Part shown: positions 31,958 through 44,030 of the stretch, one piece after another
Layout of the letters: the number at the start of each line of letters is the position of its first letter
How positions within the stretch are numbered: position 1 is the stretch's first letter
Assembly: GCA_964019415.1 (NCBI GenBank)
Contig: OZ025886.1
Coordinates: forward strand, 947,384-1,011,383
DNA from: Ianthella basta
Taxonomy: Eukaryota > Porifera > Demospongiae > Verongiida > Ianthellidae
Direction of reading: 5' to 3'
Length of the DNA stretch: 64,000 nucleotides
Program-made: the position numbers and the translations under genes
Notes under the pieces: model-generated
Databases searched by the model: none
What the model saw: only the letters and a program-made list of their open reading frames with translations
Told to the model about the DNA's origin: nothing

Positions 31958-32053
31958 AAGCTATATAGTAGTTATTCTGTTAGTCAAAATTAGTAATAGA
32001 TGTATAAGTGAATTAACACTGTGTGCATGTATTGCAAAATTATTATAATTTGT

Positions 32054-32397
32054 ACATTTTGCCGAGTTATCAGCCCATTACTTTTGGGTCGATTGTGTTC
32101 TCAGTTTCATCAGTGGTTTGATCAGTGAGTGATTTTGTGGTGACTCGTCTTTGTGAAGGTATGTTGGAATGTCTCATATTCATTCTATATATTTAAATTT
32201 AATCATGCGTTAAGATAGGTAATGATGATTATTGCGCTGTATTTCTGTGAAGCTGCGCAGTTTACATAAAACATTTTCCATACAATGTATTCACTGAAGG
32301 TTAAACCTACATGCCCTGCAATACGAAGTTATTCGATTCACTCCTCGCTTTGTGAGAGTCGACTTAAAGCAAGTGTTTCGTTTTATCTCGCTATACC
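32054..32397. other. Deletion junction and EGF-side flank
   Basis: Left of about 32,053 the sequence matches 4,055; right of it, 9,459. It holds no exon. Confidence 0.7.
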
Positions 32398-32485
32398 TAG
32401 TCTCATGTAGCCCAGACCCTTTCGTTTCCAGTTATTGCACAATAACAGCAGAAATGGAGGAAAGGGTCTGGGCTACACGAGACTA
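32398..32485. mobile_element. 88-bp hairpin MITE, unit 2 copy
   Basis: Same arms and loop as at 9,805. Confidence 0.8.
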
Positions 32486-32725
32486 CGCTTTACCCTATTG
32501 GTTGATTCATAAGCACCTCCCCAGGCCAAACTAACCAGCACAATGCCAGGTGATTTGGTGTATGTGTGGTTGGCAACACAGGGCAGAGAATAGACTTTTG
32601 TACTCCATTGACACACAACATTAAGGGTTGCAAACAGTGTACCTATGCATAAAAACAACTGAGATGGACTTACTTACCCGAGCAGCTCTGTAGGGTTGCA
32701 AACAATGTACCTGGGATGCACTAAC

Positions 32726-32851
32726 CTGAGCAGCTCTGTCCACCAGTATCCAGCTCATAGCCAGAGGAACAGTTACATGTAAAGGAGCCATTTGTATTGA
32801 CACAGTTTCCATTTGGCGCACATGGGTTTGTCCCACTGCACTCATCAATGT
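32726..32851 (-). CDS. EGF exon type B, receptor copy 2
   Basis: 126 nt, phase 1-1, intact EGF with DIDECSGTNPC and six Cys. It is the paralogue of 11,609. Confidence 0.8.
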
Positions 32852-33684
32852 CTGTAGGGAGGATAATAGATAGCATGGGTTTGAAATGAGCAGTGTTGGT
32901 CAACACAAGAGCTACAAGTACGTACACTGCCCTGAGTGAATCTTGTCAAGAGATACTGGAGGTTACTATTGGACACTGAGCATTAAGCTTCTCTAAATAA
33001 ATGGTCAGCTGATTTGTGTCCTACCACTACGTATGTATCACTGCTATTTATATTCATAAATTTCTTTTGAAACTCAATGCTCTTCTTGTTCATTCTCCCG
33101 CAAATGAATGCATGGTTTGTCCTACCGCAATGGAAATGAGGTTAAGATAACAAAGAACCCACTTCCTCAGATTTCTAGCAGAGTGTACTTATCTGGACTT
33201 GGCTTTGAACTGTACTTTGACTGAATTCATTAGAGGTGGGTCAAACTGCACTGACGACAGCTACTCACTTTAGTCATTTCATAGGTACAAAGTAGCATTT
33301 TTGCTCAAAAGGCAGCCATTTCTCTCTTCTGGCTGTGTAGGCAGCTTTTCATGTGCAAATTCTTTTGCAAAAAATATGTTTCTTCTGTGACATAGAAGTG
33401 TCACAAACATGGCTGAAGTCTCTTGTTGGTAACTCAAAATCAGGTACTGATGTGTCGAAATATATATACAAAATTGGAGCATGCAGAAATGGGTACGTAC
33501 ATACGGCTACTCATAGCAAAACACTTGGCCTGCTTGAGGTCTTAAACTTAGATTGAAGGAAAAGAGATGATTACCAAAGAGTGCTCACTTCATCCAACAT
33601 GTGACTGATATTCAAAACAGTCAAAATCAAGCATTGTATGTACCAATGTATACTATCAACTGGTATACTAGTGGATGCACTTAC
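32852..33684. other. Intron, receptor copy 2
   Basis: Paralogue of 11,735-12,575, no feature recognised. Confidence 0.5.
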
Positions 33685-33810
33685 CTGAGCAGTTCTGCCA
33701 ACCAGTATCCAGCTCATAGCCAGAGGAACAGTTACATGTAAAGGAACCATTTGTATTGACACAGTTTCCATTTGGTGCACATGGGTTTGTCCCACTGCAC
33801 TCATCAATGT
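33685..33810 (-). pseudogene. EGF exon type B with lost splice acceptor, receptor copy 2
   Basis: Same two-base loss of the acceptor AG as at 12,576 (CCCTGC|ACATTG). The coding part is intact (HIDEC..). Confidence 0.75.
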
Positions 33811-33927
33811 GCAGGGAGGGCAACAGGAGGTTGTGACAAGTAGTAAAGTACATACATACTAGCGTTGGGTTGGTGGCCTACAGAGGAGTTGTACATCTGC
33901 ATGTGTACATGTGTGTATCAAACTAAC

Positions 33928-34050
33928 CAGCACAGCTCCTTTCGTCACTCAACAAAGTGAAACCAGAGAAGCAGCTACATGTGAAAGAACCCTCTGTATT
34001 GGTGTAGTTTTGTTCACAATTGTCAGTCATCATTATACACTCATCCATGT
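33928..34050 (-). CDS. EGF exon type A with a Cys-to-Tyr change, receptor copy 2
   Basis: 123 nt, phase 1-1, good splice sites. The third Cys codon reads TAC (QNYTNTEG instead of QNCTNTEG), which removes one of the three EGF disulfides. Confidence 0.75.
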
Positions 34051-34702
34051 CTGCAGGGAATGTGGAGCAAAAGAATATGTACAAGTGGATGCAGTCGAAA
34101 CATTCCCAGATGAAGTATCATGTTAGTTAGTTGTGTCATGATGTTACAGGGAAGGCTTTGTGCTACATTCAGCCTCCCTTTATTGAGCAACTTACTGGAC
34201 TGCAGAGTAACATGGATGTATACATAGTGCCTGTATGTAAAGCTACTATGTACACTAAGTATAATATAAATTTCCTTTCAACTTAAAAGGAATTTAGGAA
34301 TGACCAGCAGTAAAAGCATAGAAACAAGCTACTCAACACTACGATGTTCCTCATTTCTGTGGACTTCATTCGACATTTCAAATTCCCTTGTACATAAATG
34401 TGTAAATGTGTATGATTAATTTACTAGTTCCATGCACGTACAAGGAAATTTTGCACTTTGCCGGCTGTAAGTGTTTTAATTATACTTTGCTCAAATTGAT
34501 GTGCATTCCCTAACATTAGTGCTAAAGGAGAATCCCTCTGAGCTACAGTACTACTTCAGAAATGTTTCTCCTCGGACAGCCATTTGCCAGTGCTCAACAT
34601 ACAGCAAATAGAGGCATGCCTTCTGCTGCAAATTATCCAAATGTGCACAATTACATGTAGTCTGTTCTGCTTCTTGAAATGCCACATAATGTAAAAAGGA
34701 AA
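34051..34702. other. Upstream of EGF cluster 2, no gene recognised
   Basis: Paralogue of 12,942-13,602. Confidence 0.45.
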
Positions 34703-34883
34703 AAGTAGTCCCTCTTTAGAGAGACTACCCTTAGGGACCAGTCAGAAACGATCCTTCAAATTAACAGGGGGTCTCTCAAAGGAGGTGTCGTGCATGTGTG
34801 CACTGTATGCATCCGTGACTAGCAAAGCCGGTCTCATACACAGGATGGTCCTTCACCAAGGGATCTCTCAAAGGGGACTACTG
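34703..34883. mobile_element. Tc1/mariner-like MITE, unit 2 copy
   Basis: Same family and position as at 13,603. The right end GGGGACTACTG is followed by TA. Confidence 0.7.
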
Positions 34884-35640
34884 TAAGTGGAATATGCTCG
34901 CTTATAGTACAACAATATTTGCACTCTAAACACATGCATGCTCTAAATTGTGTATACACTCCAACTAACAATGATTGCCAGTAAACTTCTCGGCCTTCTC
35001 CAAAATGTGATGTATATCCCATACATACTGCTATAGCAATGAAGTACGTATGTAGCTACAATTAACACAATAAGGTTGAGCTGTAATACAGGTGTCAGTA
35101 GTGTGCATCCAGCCTTGCAACTTTGTACAATAATTCAGAATTAGTGGATGGTTTTAAATTATGGTGATATAGCACATTAACAAGTGGCTGGACTAGAGAG
35201 GAATCACAGACATAAATTAACACTGATAGAAGATTGATGAAGGTGGATAAAATATGAAATGCAGACTTATAAGCAGATTGAAAGTGGGGGAGATTCAACA
35301 TGGTGAAGACATTGCTGCAGAGCTGGAAGAAAAGGTTATTAGAGGAGAAGGGTACCAGTAGAACAACTACACAGAAAGATTATCATGTAATTAATGTAAG
35401 AAGACCTTGATGGAGATAGAATACAGCATACCTCCCTTACAAAGGACGCCTAAAATTCAGGACACTTCTCTAACAATGGCATGAGCCCACTGTCCCAGTT
35501 ACGTATGTACATGGAGAGGTGCAACACTTCTGAAAATTGACACCTATCTAATCAGGACACTTGGGCCTGTCCCAAACTGTCCCAAAGACATCCTTAATAG
35601 AGAGGCCTGAGTAATATGAGAAAGTTGAAAACTAAATAAA
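34884..35640. other. Upstream region, unit 2
   Basis: Shared with unit 3 (62,749-63,500) up to the RNase H remnant. No gene recognised. Confidence 0.45.
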
Positions 35641-35654
35641 TTTCTGCCCTTTTA

Positions 35655-36281
35655 TCACAGTGTGACAATTTAGCAGTGGTGCACGTGATCAATGCACGCT
35701 CAAGTAGAGACAGGACCTTGATGCACTTGTTAAGATGTGTCCAATTTTTGTGCTGTGTATGACTTCCAACTTAGAGCTGAGTACTTACTAGGGCGTTGGA
35801 ATGTCATCGCAGACTCTGTTTCTTGCAACAACATGCAGGTGTTCTTCAAAAAGGTCCCATCAGCCCTGCGTGAGCCTACCCCCTTTCCCCCATCAGTATG
35901 GGAGTTTCTCACGGGTCAGCAGCAGGATTGGCAGCAGCCCATTTGGAGAGAATGCCTCAAGAACTCATCACAAACAGCCTTGCAACGAGCACTAGGAGGA
36001 GGTCCTAGGCAACCATCCAATCCGAGTTCATCAAGTTCTGCTTGCATCTAGGGGTTCCGTCCATACCAACCCAGGAGCATATACTGATCTTATTTATAGC
36101 AATTTGTCGCAACACTTGTGCCACAGTTCTGTTAGGTTCTGTCAGCGCAGTTCGCCACATGCATATAGCCAAGGGTTGGGGCGACCCATTATGCAGCACA
36201 CTCCAGCTTCAGCTGGTGCCTAAGAGCTTGAGAAAAGCTAAAGCACAGACAAGGGATTCCCGTCAGTGGGAACACCAGTAA
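35655..36281 (+). pseudogene. DIRS-like RNase H end and recombinase N-terminal half
   Basis: The RNase H part reads VVHVINARSSRDRTLMHLLR, then a frame break, then RAEYLLGRWNVIADSVSCNN, as in DIRS-type elements (N-x-R-S-S-R-D ... G-x-x-N-x-x-A-D-x-x-S). From 36,042 another frame reads VSAVRHMHIAKGWGDP, the core-binding region of a tyrosine recombinase. The order RNase H then recombinase is that of DIRS elements. Similarity ends at about 36,260. Confidence 0.7.
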
Positions 36282-36289
36282 CACGAAGG

Positions 36290-36475
36290 AAGCTGGGACA
36301 AAGGAACAGACGTGTGTATGGTCAGCAGACGAATTGATAGACAGTTTCGTCCTATCACCCACCTTTCGCACCTCTCGTTTGCACGCGCTAGACGTACAAT
36401 AAACGGGGACGGTCTGTGTGCGCATACCAAATTGAACCCGTCTTCGCGCAGTATTCTAAGAAGAATACGTTGCAA
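36290..36475 (+). repeat. Repeat related to 39,050-39,235
   Basis: Shares TTGATAGACAGTTTCGTCCT and about 180 bp more, diverged, with the segment upstream of the Myb/SANT-like remnant. It is probably part of the same mobile element. Confidence 0.45.
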
Positions 36476-37189
36476 TTTTCGTAGCTAGACGATATTTCGG
36501 TGGCAGCAGCCATTCCGATAAACTAATTACGCCTTTCTGAGCCTCTGGCGCAGATTTCCACTGGTCGAATCATTCTATACTCCAAAAAATAGAGCGTACA
36601 GCAGTTAGCACAATGTCGTGCTTCTGTGATCCTAGTGACTACAGAATTAGCATACATTCATTCAATACTTTAATGTGATGGGAGGGAGTGAACAGAAGTG
36701 TACGCTGTATATCGCACGGATTATCCACAAAGGTTACGCTGATCGTCACCGGCAGCTGAGGACGGGAGACCAGCTCATTTCAGTCAATGCTATAGTACTT
36801 GTATAGCGCGCTGCAGGCCAATGCATGACTGCCAGCGCAGCGCTCAACCGGCAGACATGTCAATATACGTAGTTCATAGACCACGTATCTTTAATGCCAC
36901 CTGTTAGGTAGTTTTCCTCACCTCTGGATCCTCCATTACTCACTATATGGTCAACACCATTGCAGAGTAGCATGCAGCAAATCTGGCTGTACTGCCAGTC
37001 AACTCCATGATGGAAGCCACAGAGCTATTCTTAAGTTCAGCCTGAGGTGAGTGAACACTGTTAAAATGGGGTGTGACAATCACTCCTAAATTGGTGTGAA
37101 ATGGCTGCCACAATAACCACACCAAATTTGGGTGTGACGGTCACTCTTATACATTGGTGTGACCTTCACTCTTTTATAAGGAGTGATGT
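36476..37189. other. Repeat-rich intergenic region
   Basis: It contains the third copy of the dispersed repeat (36,797-37,050) and a short set of GGTGTGA / TCACTC repeats at 37,060-37,190 that may be a MITE. No gene recognised. Confidence 0.4.
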
Positions 37190-37612
37190 TTGGGTAAGTA
37201 TCAGTAAATAGCACGTTGGTAGTTAATTTGTTTCAGAGATGTATTACGTGGTGGCATTGTAACAGGTTTTCAGCGCAATGTATTTTGTGTTGAAGGTCCC
37301 AGTTGGGTTCTTTGTATATAGGGTGCTAGTAGTGAATTGGTTGTGTTCATTAATATCTTCAGCAATGGTACATCAGTAACTGGGTATGTCAAATGTCTCT
37401 ATTCTACGTTTAGGATATAGATATAGGTAACATTATATAGATAGATACAGAGCATTGTAATAATACGACAACAACTTTGGGGGAAGAATCACAAAACTGA
37501 TTAGGTTTGGGGGTCCCCCAAAGTTATAGGAATGAGTGACAATCACATGGCAAGCATGTACTAGGTGAATGACCAAATAGGGCAGAGCCTAAGCTGCTCA
37601 AGCAGAGCCTTG

Positions 37613-37725
37613 GTTGCCCGTGGCAACTGTAGCATTAAGGTCTCTGTTGCCCGTGGCAACCCCACCGAGATAACCTTGGTTGCCCGCGGCAACTGTAGCT
37701 GTAAGGACTCAGTGCCCATGGCAAC
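37613..37725. repeat. Minisatellite of X-box-like palindromes, 4 units
   Basis: Contracted version of the array at 16,183: three GTTGCC-N3-GGCAAC palindromes plus the degenerate GTGCCCATGGCAAC end unit. Confidence 0.85.
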
Positions 37726-39049
37726 TACCACAGGAAGGCAAGTTGGACATCATAAGTTGCCAGGGGCGCCTGGACATATATTGCATGAGTTGGCAGGCAA
37801 GACCAACCCTTAAGAGTATGGTGGGTGGACTTACTACTTCCACCTACCAAGTTGTTTGGAGTAGACAGCCATCTCCTCCCAACGTGTGGCTGACGTGCCC
37901 TCACACTATTCGCCAAACGATATAGGTGTAGGTTAGGCCATTAAGGGTAGAATAGGTTCAGGTCTTATCAATACTCAAGGACGCAGCAAGGGGTTAACTC
38001 GGATGTAACGTGTGACATCACGTGTTGCCTATCCCTTTTACTCTACTATTCATTCTATAACATACAGGTGAAGCTGTGTGTAGCCTTGTAGATAAGATGA
38101 GTGCTAGCCGTATAAGCTAGAGGAATTCTTGCAGAAGAAGAAGAAGGTGTGGTTGAAGGTACGCTAACACTGACAAAGCTGGGCAAGGCAGGAAGGTGAG
38201 CGCTCAGCCTTTAAGAACATGACTCCCCACCCCCTTGGAGCCTGGAGATTTTCTAGCCGATCCTCCCCGCGATATGAAAATGGAATGAGAAACAAACTTA
38301 ACAAACACAAGGGTACGAACAATTTAGCAAAGAATGAATGATTGATTGATTGATATGTGGTGTAACTGCAAGCATGACTATAACCTTTAGGCTTTAATGA
38401 TTTTAGACTACAGCTGGTTGTTTAGCTTAGGAAGTTTAGGAAGTACACTGTATCTAGTTCTGTATATTAAGACTCTGTCTGTGTGTATTGCTTGTCTGCT
38501 GGCTTGCCTGCATTTGAGCTGTGAAACTGAAGTGACCATTATTCGGCGATCACCACAGATATAGCTAGTGCATGAAACATAAGCTATTTGTGTTCTTGTG
38601 AAGGAACTGCATGGAGAGGCTACAAGAGATGAGTTTAACCGTTTTGTAGGAGCTAGAGAAGGGAAATATGTAGCTAGCTATTTAAGATCGAGTACCGGAG
38701 ATTGGAAGCAGGAGGGACAGGAGTTTAGAGTTTCTTCTTATACCAGACAAGATGGAGTGGGGAAACCACATGTATACACTTGGTAGAAAGTGGGGAGCTT
38801 TAGGTCTAGCTAGCTAGCTTTAAAGAGCAAGAGATGTAGCTAGCCAGGTGCAAAGAAGTGGGTGCAGCTGCAAGTCCTTCACTGAGAACTTGAAGGATTA
38901 TATATTTTAAACAATTTCATTTTCACAGTTCGTTTTTATTGTTGCTTTAGTTTCTATTTATTCTGTAAGGAATTCTGAACTGTAAACGTGGCAGCGTTGT
39001 GTATAGGTCGCCATATTTAAAGGTGCCAGAACGACGCCCGAATACGAAG
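37726..39049. other. Intergenic, partly shared with unit 1
   Basis: Shared with 16,467-17,060. About 400 bp near 38,000-38,440 and everything after about 38,800 are extra in unit 2. No gene recognised. Confidence 0.45.
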
Positions 39050-39204
39050 GAAGCGGGGACAAAGGAACAGACATGTGGAAGACGGCGAGCGTATACGGTG
39101 AGCAGACGACTTGATAGACAGTTTCGTCCTATCACCCATCTTATGCATGTCTCGCGTGCGCGCACTAGACGTACGATAGACGGGGACGCGGCCTACGTGT
39201 GCAT

Positions 39205-39530
39205 ACCAAACCCGTCTTCGCGCGGTATTCCACCTCAAGATTGCCGATGACCTGAAAGGCCGTGGGTTCAAGCGGACGGCGGACGTTACCCAAGCGGTCG
39301 AAACTTAAAGCCCTTAAGAAGAAGTACAAGTCCGTCACTGATCGGATGAGGAGGAGTGGCGCCGGTCGGGAATCCGACGAGGAGGCAGTCCAGCCAGTGG
39401 ACTTCCCGTACCTAAATTTTCGAGTCGGACGCGGTTATGAGGGGCAGGGCAGCAGTGATCCCCGTATAAAGTGTCCCCCGGGTAACCGAAGATTGGTTAA
39501 ACGACACAGAAACGCTGATAGAAGCTAGTA
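39205..39530 (+). pseudogene. Myb/SANT-like DNA-binding domain fragment
   Basis: Frame pieces read IADDLKGRGFKRTADVTQ and then, after a frameshift near 39,290, KLKALKKKYKSVTDRMRRSG and FPYLNFRVGRG. This matches the Myb/SANT-like (MADF-type) domain found in Harbinger-linked and domesticated proteins (I-x-x-x-L-x-x-x-G-Y-x-R-T ... L-K-K-x-Y-K-x-x-x-D-x-x-x-x-S-G ... F). It sits in an insertion private to unit 2 and is broken, so I read it as a transposon-derived remnant. Confidence 0.5.
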
Positions 39531-40255
39531 AAATGCACCCTACTGCAGGATGAGGCTTACCACTACCAGAAGAGACTGTTAGGTGACGATATCTGCGAAC
39601 CCTGCACTTCCTTTGCAGTCCTTGCAGAAGACCACATCAATCTTGTTAACTGACGACCGCGGTGAGGTTTTTGTCCTTCTAACATGGCTGGGATGCTTTT
39701 GTAGTCCTCTGGGTTCTCGAAGAATGTCAAGAGGGCACTACTAAAACGAGCAGAAGTGTTTGAGTAACAGTACGGCGTGCAGTTACGCAAACTGGTGGAC
39801 ATCGTTGTGCGGGTACATCGACGCTACAGCGTGAGCATGTGAGGAGCATGAAACGGTCCGAATCTTAGCAACTGCTTGTCAAAGCAGGGTTGATTGATGT
39901 CAGAACAACCCCTCGAGGTGATAAAGTATCCTAGTTTATTTTACCCGGGGGGATACAAAACTGGGGGGATGGAATAAACCGTGACACCTGTCTGTGGTGC
40001 ATGCACGTTGCGGTTTTCGTAGCTAGACGGTACCGTATTCCTATGCTCCTTTCCCTGTGCCATGTTATATGCACCACGTTCTCACAATAAACATTTGCCT
40101 TTCTAAGCCTCTTGTGCAGATTTCCACTGGTTGAATCATAATGATTCTATATTTCAGAAAATAGAGCGTACAGCAGTTAGCTACATCGGCCACAGTGTCG
40201 TGCTTCTGTGATCCTAGTGAGCACAGAATTAGCATATACATTCATTCAATACATA
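39531..40255. other. Insertion private to unit 2, unassigned
   Basis: Minus-strand ORF at 39,563-39,802 of 79 residues with no recognised domain; it could belong to the same element as the Myb/SANT-like fragment. Confidence 0.35.
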
Positions 40256-40600
40256 CTAATACTTGTATAGCGTTCTGCAGGCCAATGCAGGACTGCCAGC
40301 TGCAGCCCTCAACTGGCAGACAGGTCAGTATAGTTCATAGACCATCTCTAATGCCACCTCATAGGGCCTTACCTCCGCTTCCGGGGTCAGATAGGCCTCC
40401 ATTAATCAGTATGGCCAACACCATTGCACAGTAGCATGCAGCAAATCCGGGTGTACTGCCAGTCAACTCCATGATGGAAGCCACAGAGCTACTCTCAAGT
40501 TCAGCCTGAGGTGAGTAAAGAATAATGAAGCTCTATCCGCTATTAATATAGGGCTTACAAATTGGTTATACATATTTTGAATTCCAGCTGCCGTGAGCTC
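40256..40600. repeat. Dispersed repeat, unit 2 copy
   Basis: Paralogue of 17,091-17,470, with the same decayed coding-like segment. Confidence 0.4.
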
Positions 40601-42329
40601 ATGCAGTGAAGGAATGGCTACAGACAGTTAATTGCACTAGGAAGGCTAATTATACGTCTATAGATAATTACACTAGCTAGAAAGCAATCATTGTCCAGCT
40701 GAGCGAGGCTCTTAATCCGGGGGTGCGAGCTCGCTTAGCGTTTGTACCTGGCGGCGGTCAGCCTGGGCACGGTCCGCATCCAGTCACGATCGGCAACCGG
40801 CCGGTACAGCAAGAGCGGCAAAGGGTCACCTTACTCCTGTTACCTAGGCCTTTCCAATGACCCAGCCATCGTCCTCAGTGGGTGCCGCACCCGTAGCCGG
40901 GCCTTCTTTCACAGGAGCCCAGACAAGACATAGCTGCGGATCCTTCCACGCAATGCGTGCGGCCACGGAGGTTTCCATTTACTGGACTCGCTATGCTGGC
41001 CCGAGTATATACCACAACTGCCCCATCGGCTCGGACACCGCCAATCAAAGAGGGCCGCCGGCAGGAAAGTCCTGGGTCATAATTACTACAGACTTGCCTC
41101 GAACGCAAACGTGCCCTAACTAGAGACAGAGTGCAGAGGAGCCGACAACGAAAACTGCAGACCACTACTCCTCACAGGTAGATACTCATGAAACTTAGCT
41201 ACCTTTTTGTAGTGGTCTCCAGCCTGCACTCATAGGCATGCACTCCTTGCAAAGCTTGCATGCAGCTTCGCAAGTGATGAAGCCTCGCCAATTGTGCCTT
41301 TACTGGCCGGCATCACCCCCGGCCTCATTCCTAGCTCCTTGGGGGGGCCAGCTGTGACAGACGAGCAAAAAGATGCTGCATGCAGCACACAAGAGCTGCC
41401 TAACTAGAGACAGAGTTCAATTGTGCAGACAAAGAAAACTAGAGGGTTCTGCTATTGATAGTTACGCAGTTAGCTAGCTTTGGGTGTGGCCATGCGAGTA
41501 AATTGAACAACAGACCTGCACTCATTGACATGTACGCACTCCCTGCACAACATGCAGCTGGGAGAGCCAGGATACCCAGCCCAATATGCCTTTGCTGGCG
41601 GCTCCCCAGTATCATCCTACCTTGAGGGACCAGCTGTGGGAGAACAGCAGGTGCTATGTACTGCATGCATATGCGCAAACTCTAGCCCAGGAAAGACAAC
41701 GCATGCAGACATAGGGCTGGCTTATTACAACAAACAGAATCTGTAAAGTTTTAATAGCATTTGTCCGAGTGTTCTATATCTGCAAGTGCATGCATGGAGA
41801 TGACCGCAATGAACCTGAGTCAAAAGCCTTACAATAGAGTACTGGCGCCTAGCCCTGTTTGTCTCTGATCTGCGATTAGAGAAATAGAAGAGACTCACTT
41901 TCACACACCGACAACCACATGAATGCACATACAGACAGAGAACCTTGCGTGTATATGAATTATACATATATGAGTGGCAAAGTCAGGGGTCGCACCTCAC
42001 GATGAACAAGAAGAGTGGATGTCTCGGCACTCTGTTAAGTGGGAGATGAGCAGCACGGCGCGCTAGGACAGGAGCTTCAGAGGAAGAAGAGACAGGGCGT
42101 CGGCTGTGACGATGCCTGGTGGAGTAATAGCTGTGGCGCTCTTCCTAACCGCGACGGCACCACCCTGGAATTTGTAGCTATAGTGTACAAAGAACCTACA
42201 GAATATTCCTAGAAATTATAGCACATGACTCAGGTAGGTATAGAACCATGCAGGTTAGGAGCATGTTTAAGAGTGGAATGCCGCCTATATTGCATGGCAG
42301 GCAGTCGTGAAGCTTCACATCACTACGTA
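40601..42329. other. GC-rich and conserved block, unit 2
   Basis: Paralogue of 17,471-19,215. No intact gene recognised. Confidence 0.4.
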
Positions 42330-43235
42330 CCTTCAGAATGCTCTGGTTTCATGTACCGCAGGCCCGCTAGGTATTGCGCAAGTGGCCGTCCACCGCAGCC
42401 GCTGGACGATGACGCGCCGATGACGCGCTACCCCTTGGAAACCGCCAGTTGCGCAAGGGGCAAGACGCGAGGTTGGGTAAGTGCATGACGTGGTATTACA
42501 GTGCATATGCCCCGAACAATGTACCAGGAGGGCGCACGCGCCCTGTGTGATGGAGTCGACCAGCACGGCTAGGCAGTGGCAAAAGGGCAGAGAAGGGTAC
42601 AGCCCTGACCACCAGCCCCATTCCTGGGGGCAAGCCCCTAGCCCCCAAGGATGTGCTGGTGGTACAGCGGCAGTCCGTGAGTAGCTGTGCACTTACACGT
42701 TTTTGACCGCTCTTCCTATAGGTATGCAGTAGTTCTGTGTGACCCCGCTGATGTACTCTTAGGTAGGGTGTAATGTTAGCTCTAGGGGTACTAGTGTGTC
42801 TGTTCGCAAAGGGTAACGAAGTTGTGGCCAAGGCAAGGTTCGTGTGGTCGACAGGCGCCATAGATTTTAGGTGGCTGGTACAGTGGTACACAGTGCTGGC
42901 TATATTGTGCCTAAGAAAGTGCATGGACAAGAATGCGTGTGGGCCAGTAGGGCTCGTCAGTGTGAGGTGCCTGAGGTCTTAGCTGAGGATGACTAGTGCC
43001 ACTGTCCCTTTCAAGGAGGCATGTTGACCGCCTCAAACAATTACCTTAAGGGAGCAAGAAGGGACCGGTGCCATTCACTAACAGCCCAGGGAGGGTAAAC
43101 TACCATCACCTTCTAGCAGAGGCCAAAGCATTGGTGCCACCACCTGTGTATAATGGACAAGTAGGGTACTAGCCAGCGTTGCTACAGCACTCGAGCCTGG
43201 GGGCACGCCCCCAGCCCCCACACAGGCCATATAGG

Positions 43236-43236
43236 A

Positions 43237-43293
<57 letters not shown>

Positions 43294-43294
43294 G

Positions 43295-43346
<52 letters not shown>

Positions 43347-43351
43347 TGTGT
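43236..43351. repeat. (GT)n then (CGTG)n microsatellite
   Basis: About 56 bp of GT followed by about 56 bp of CGTG repeats, a strongly Z-DNA-prone sequence. Confidence 0.95.
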
Positions 43352-43711
43352 GGCCATGCTTGTGTGGTATGTGCTGTGCAAGTATGAGTATGCAGTGGGT
43401 GGCAGACAGCTCATGCGCGCATGCCTGATGTGCATGCTTGTATATAGTGAATGTATGTAGTTGCCAATCTGTGTGCAGATGTGTGCATGGTATCCTGTAC
43501 CGGTGTGCTGGTGTGAAGTCATTAGGCATTCAGCCGCTGAGAGGCTTACATGGGGGGGCGCTGGACCGGATAAGTATTGTGAGTGTGTATGTATGCGTGT
43601 CTTTGCTGCATGTAAGCGCATCTCTCATAGTGAGAGCAGTAGCCCGGAATGTAACGAGTTGTGCTCTTAGTAAGCAGTTGGAAATGGTACTGCTATTGTT
43701 GCAATTACCCT

Positions 43712-43712
43712 T

Positions 43713-43782
<70 letters not shown>

Positions 43783-43787
43783 CTTGT
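43712..43787. repeat. (GT)n microsatellite
   Basis: Pure GT tract inside the TIR element. Confidence 0.95.
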
Positions 43788-44030
43788 GTATGTGTGGGTT
43801 TGTGTGTGGGCGTCTGTGCCAGCTGCAAGGGAAGCGTTGTGCGACTGAGCTGCAGCACGCGTGGTTGCCATGGTTTCCAGGAGAATGCGCATGTGAGAAG
43901 GGCTGTTGCTGCCTATAAGTATGATGGAGGTAGCACTTTGTGGAGTTGCGCGCTGTGTGTGCATGTGTACTAGGGCAAGCTTGGGCTGTAAAATGTGAGC
44001 ATTGTGCGCGCATTTGCATGTAGGCGTGTG

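Larger units (their letters stand above)
31332..34050 (-). pseudogene. Receptor gene copy 2 (span): EGF exons joined to TM, no Ig or FN3
   Basis: Gene order on the minus strand: EGF at 33,928, 33,685 (acceptor lost) and 32,726; TM at 31,618; possible tail at 31,332. All Ig, FN3 and juxtamembrane exons are gone through a deletion at about 32,053, and three type A EGF exons are gone at about 32,541. The remaining EGF exons end in phase 1 and the TM exon starts in phase 1, so a small EGF-TM protein could still be made. The first EGF has a Cys-to-Tyr change. It may be a pseudogene or a new short receptor. Confidence 0.6.
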
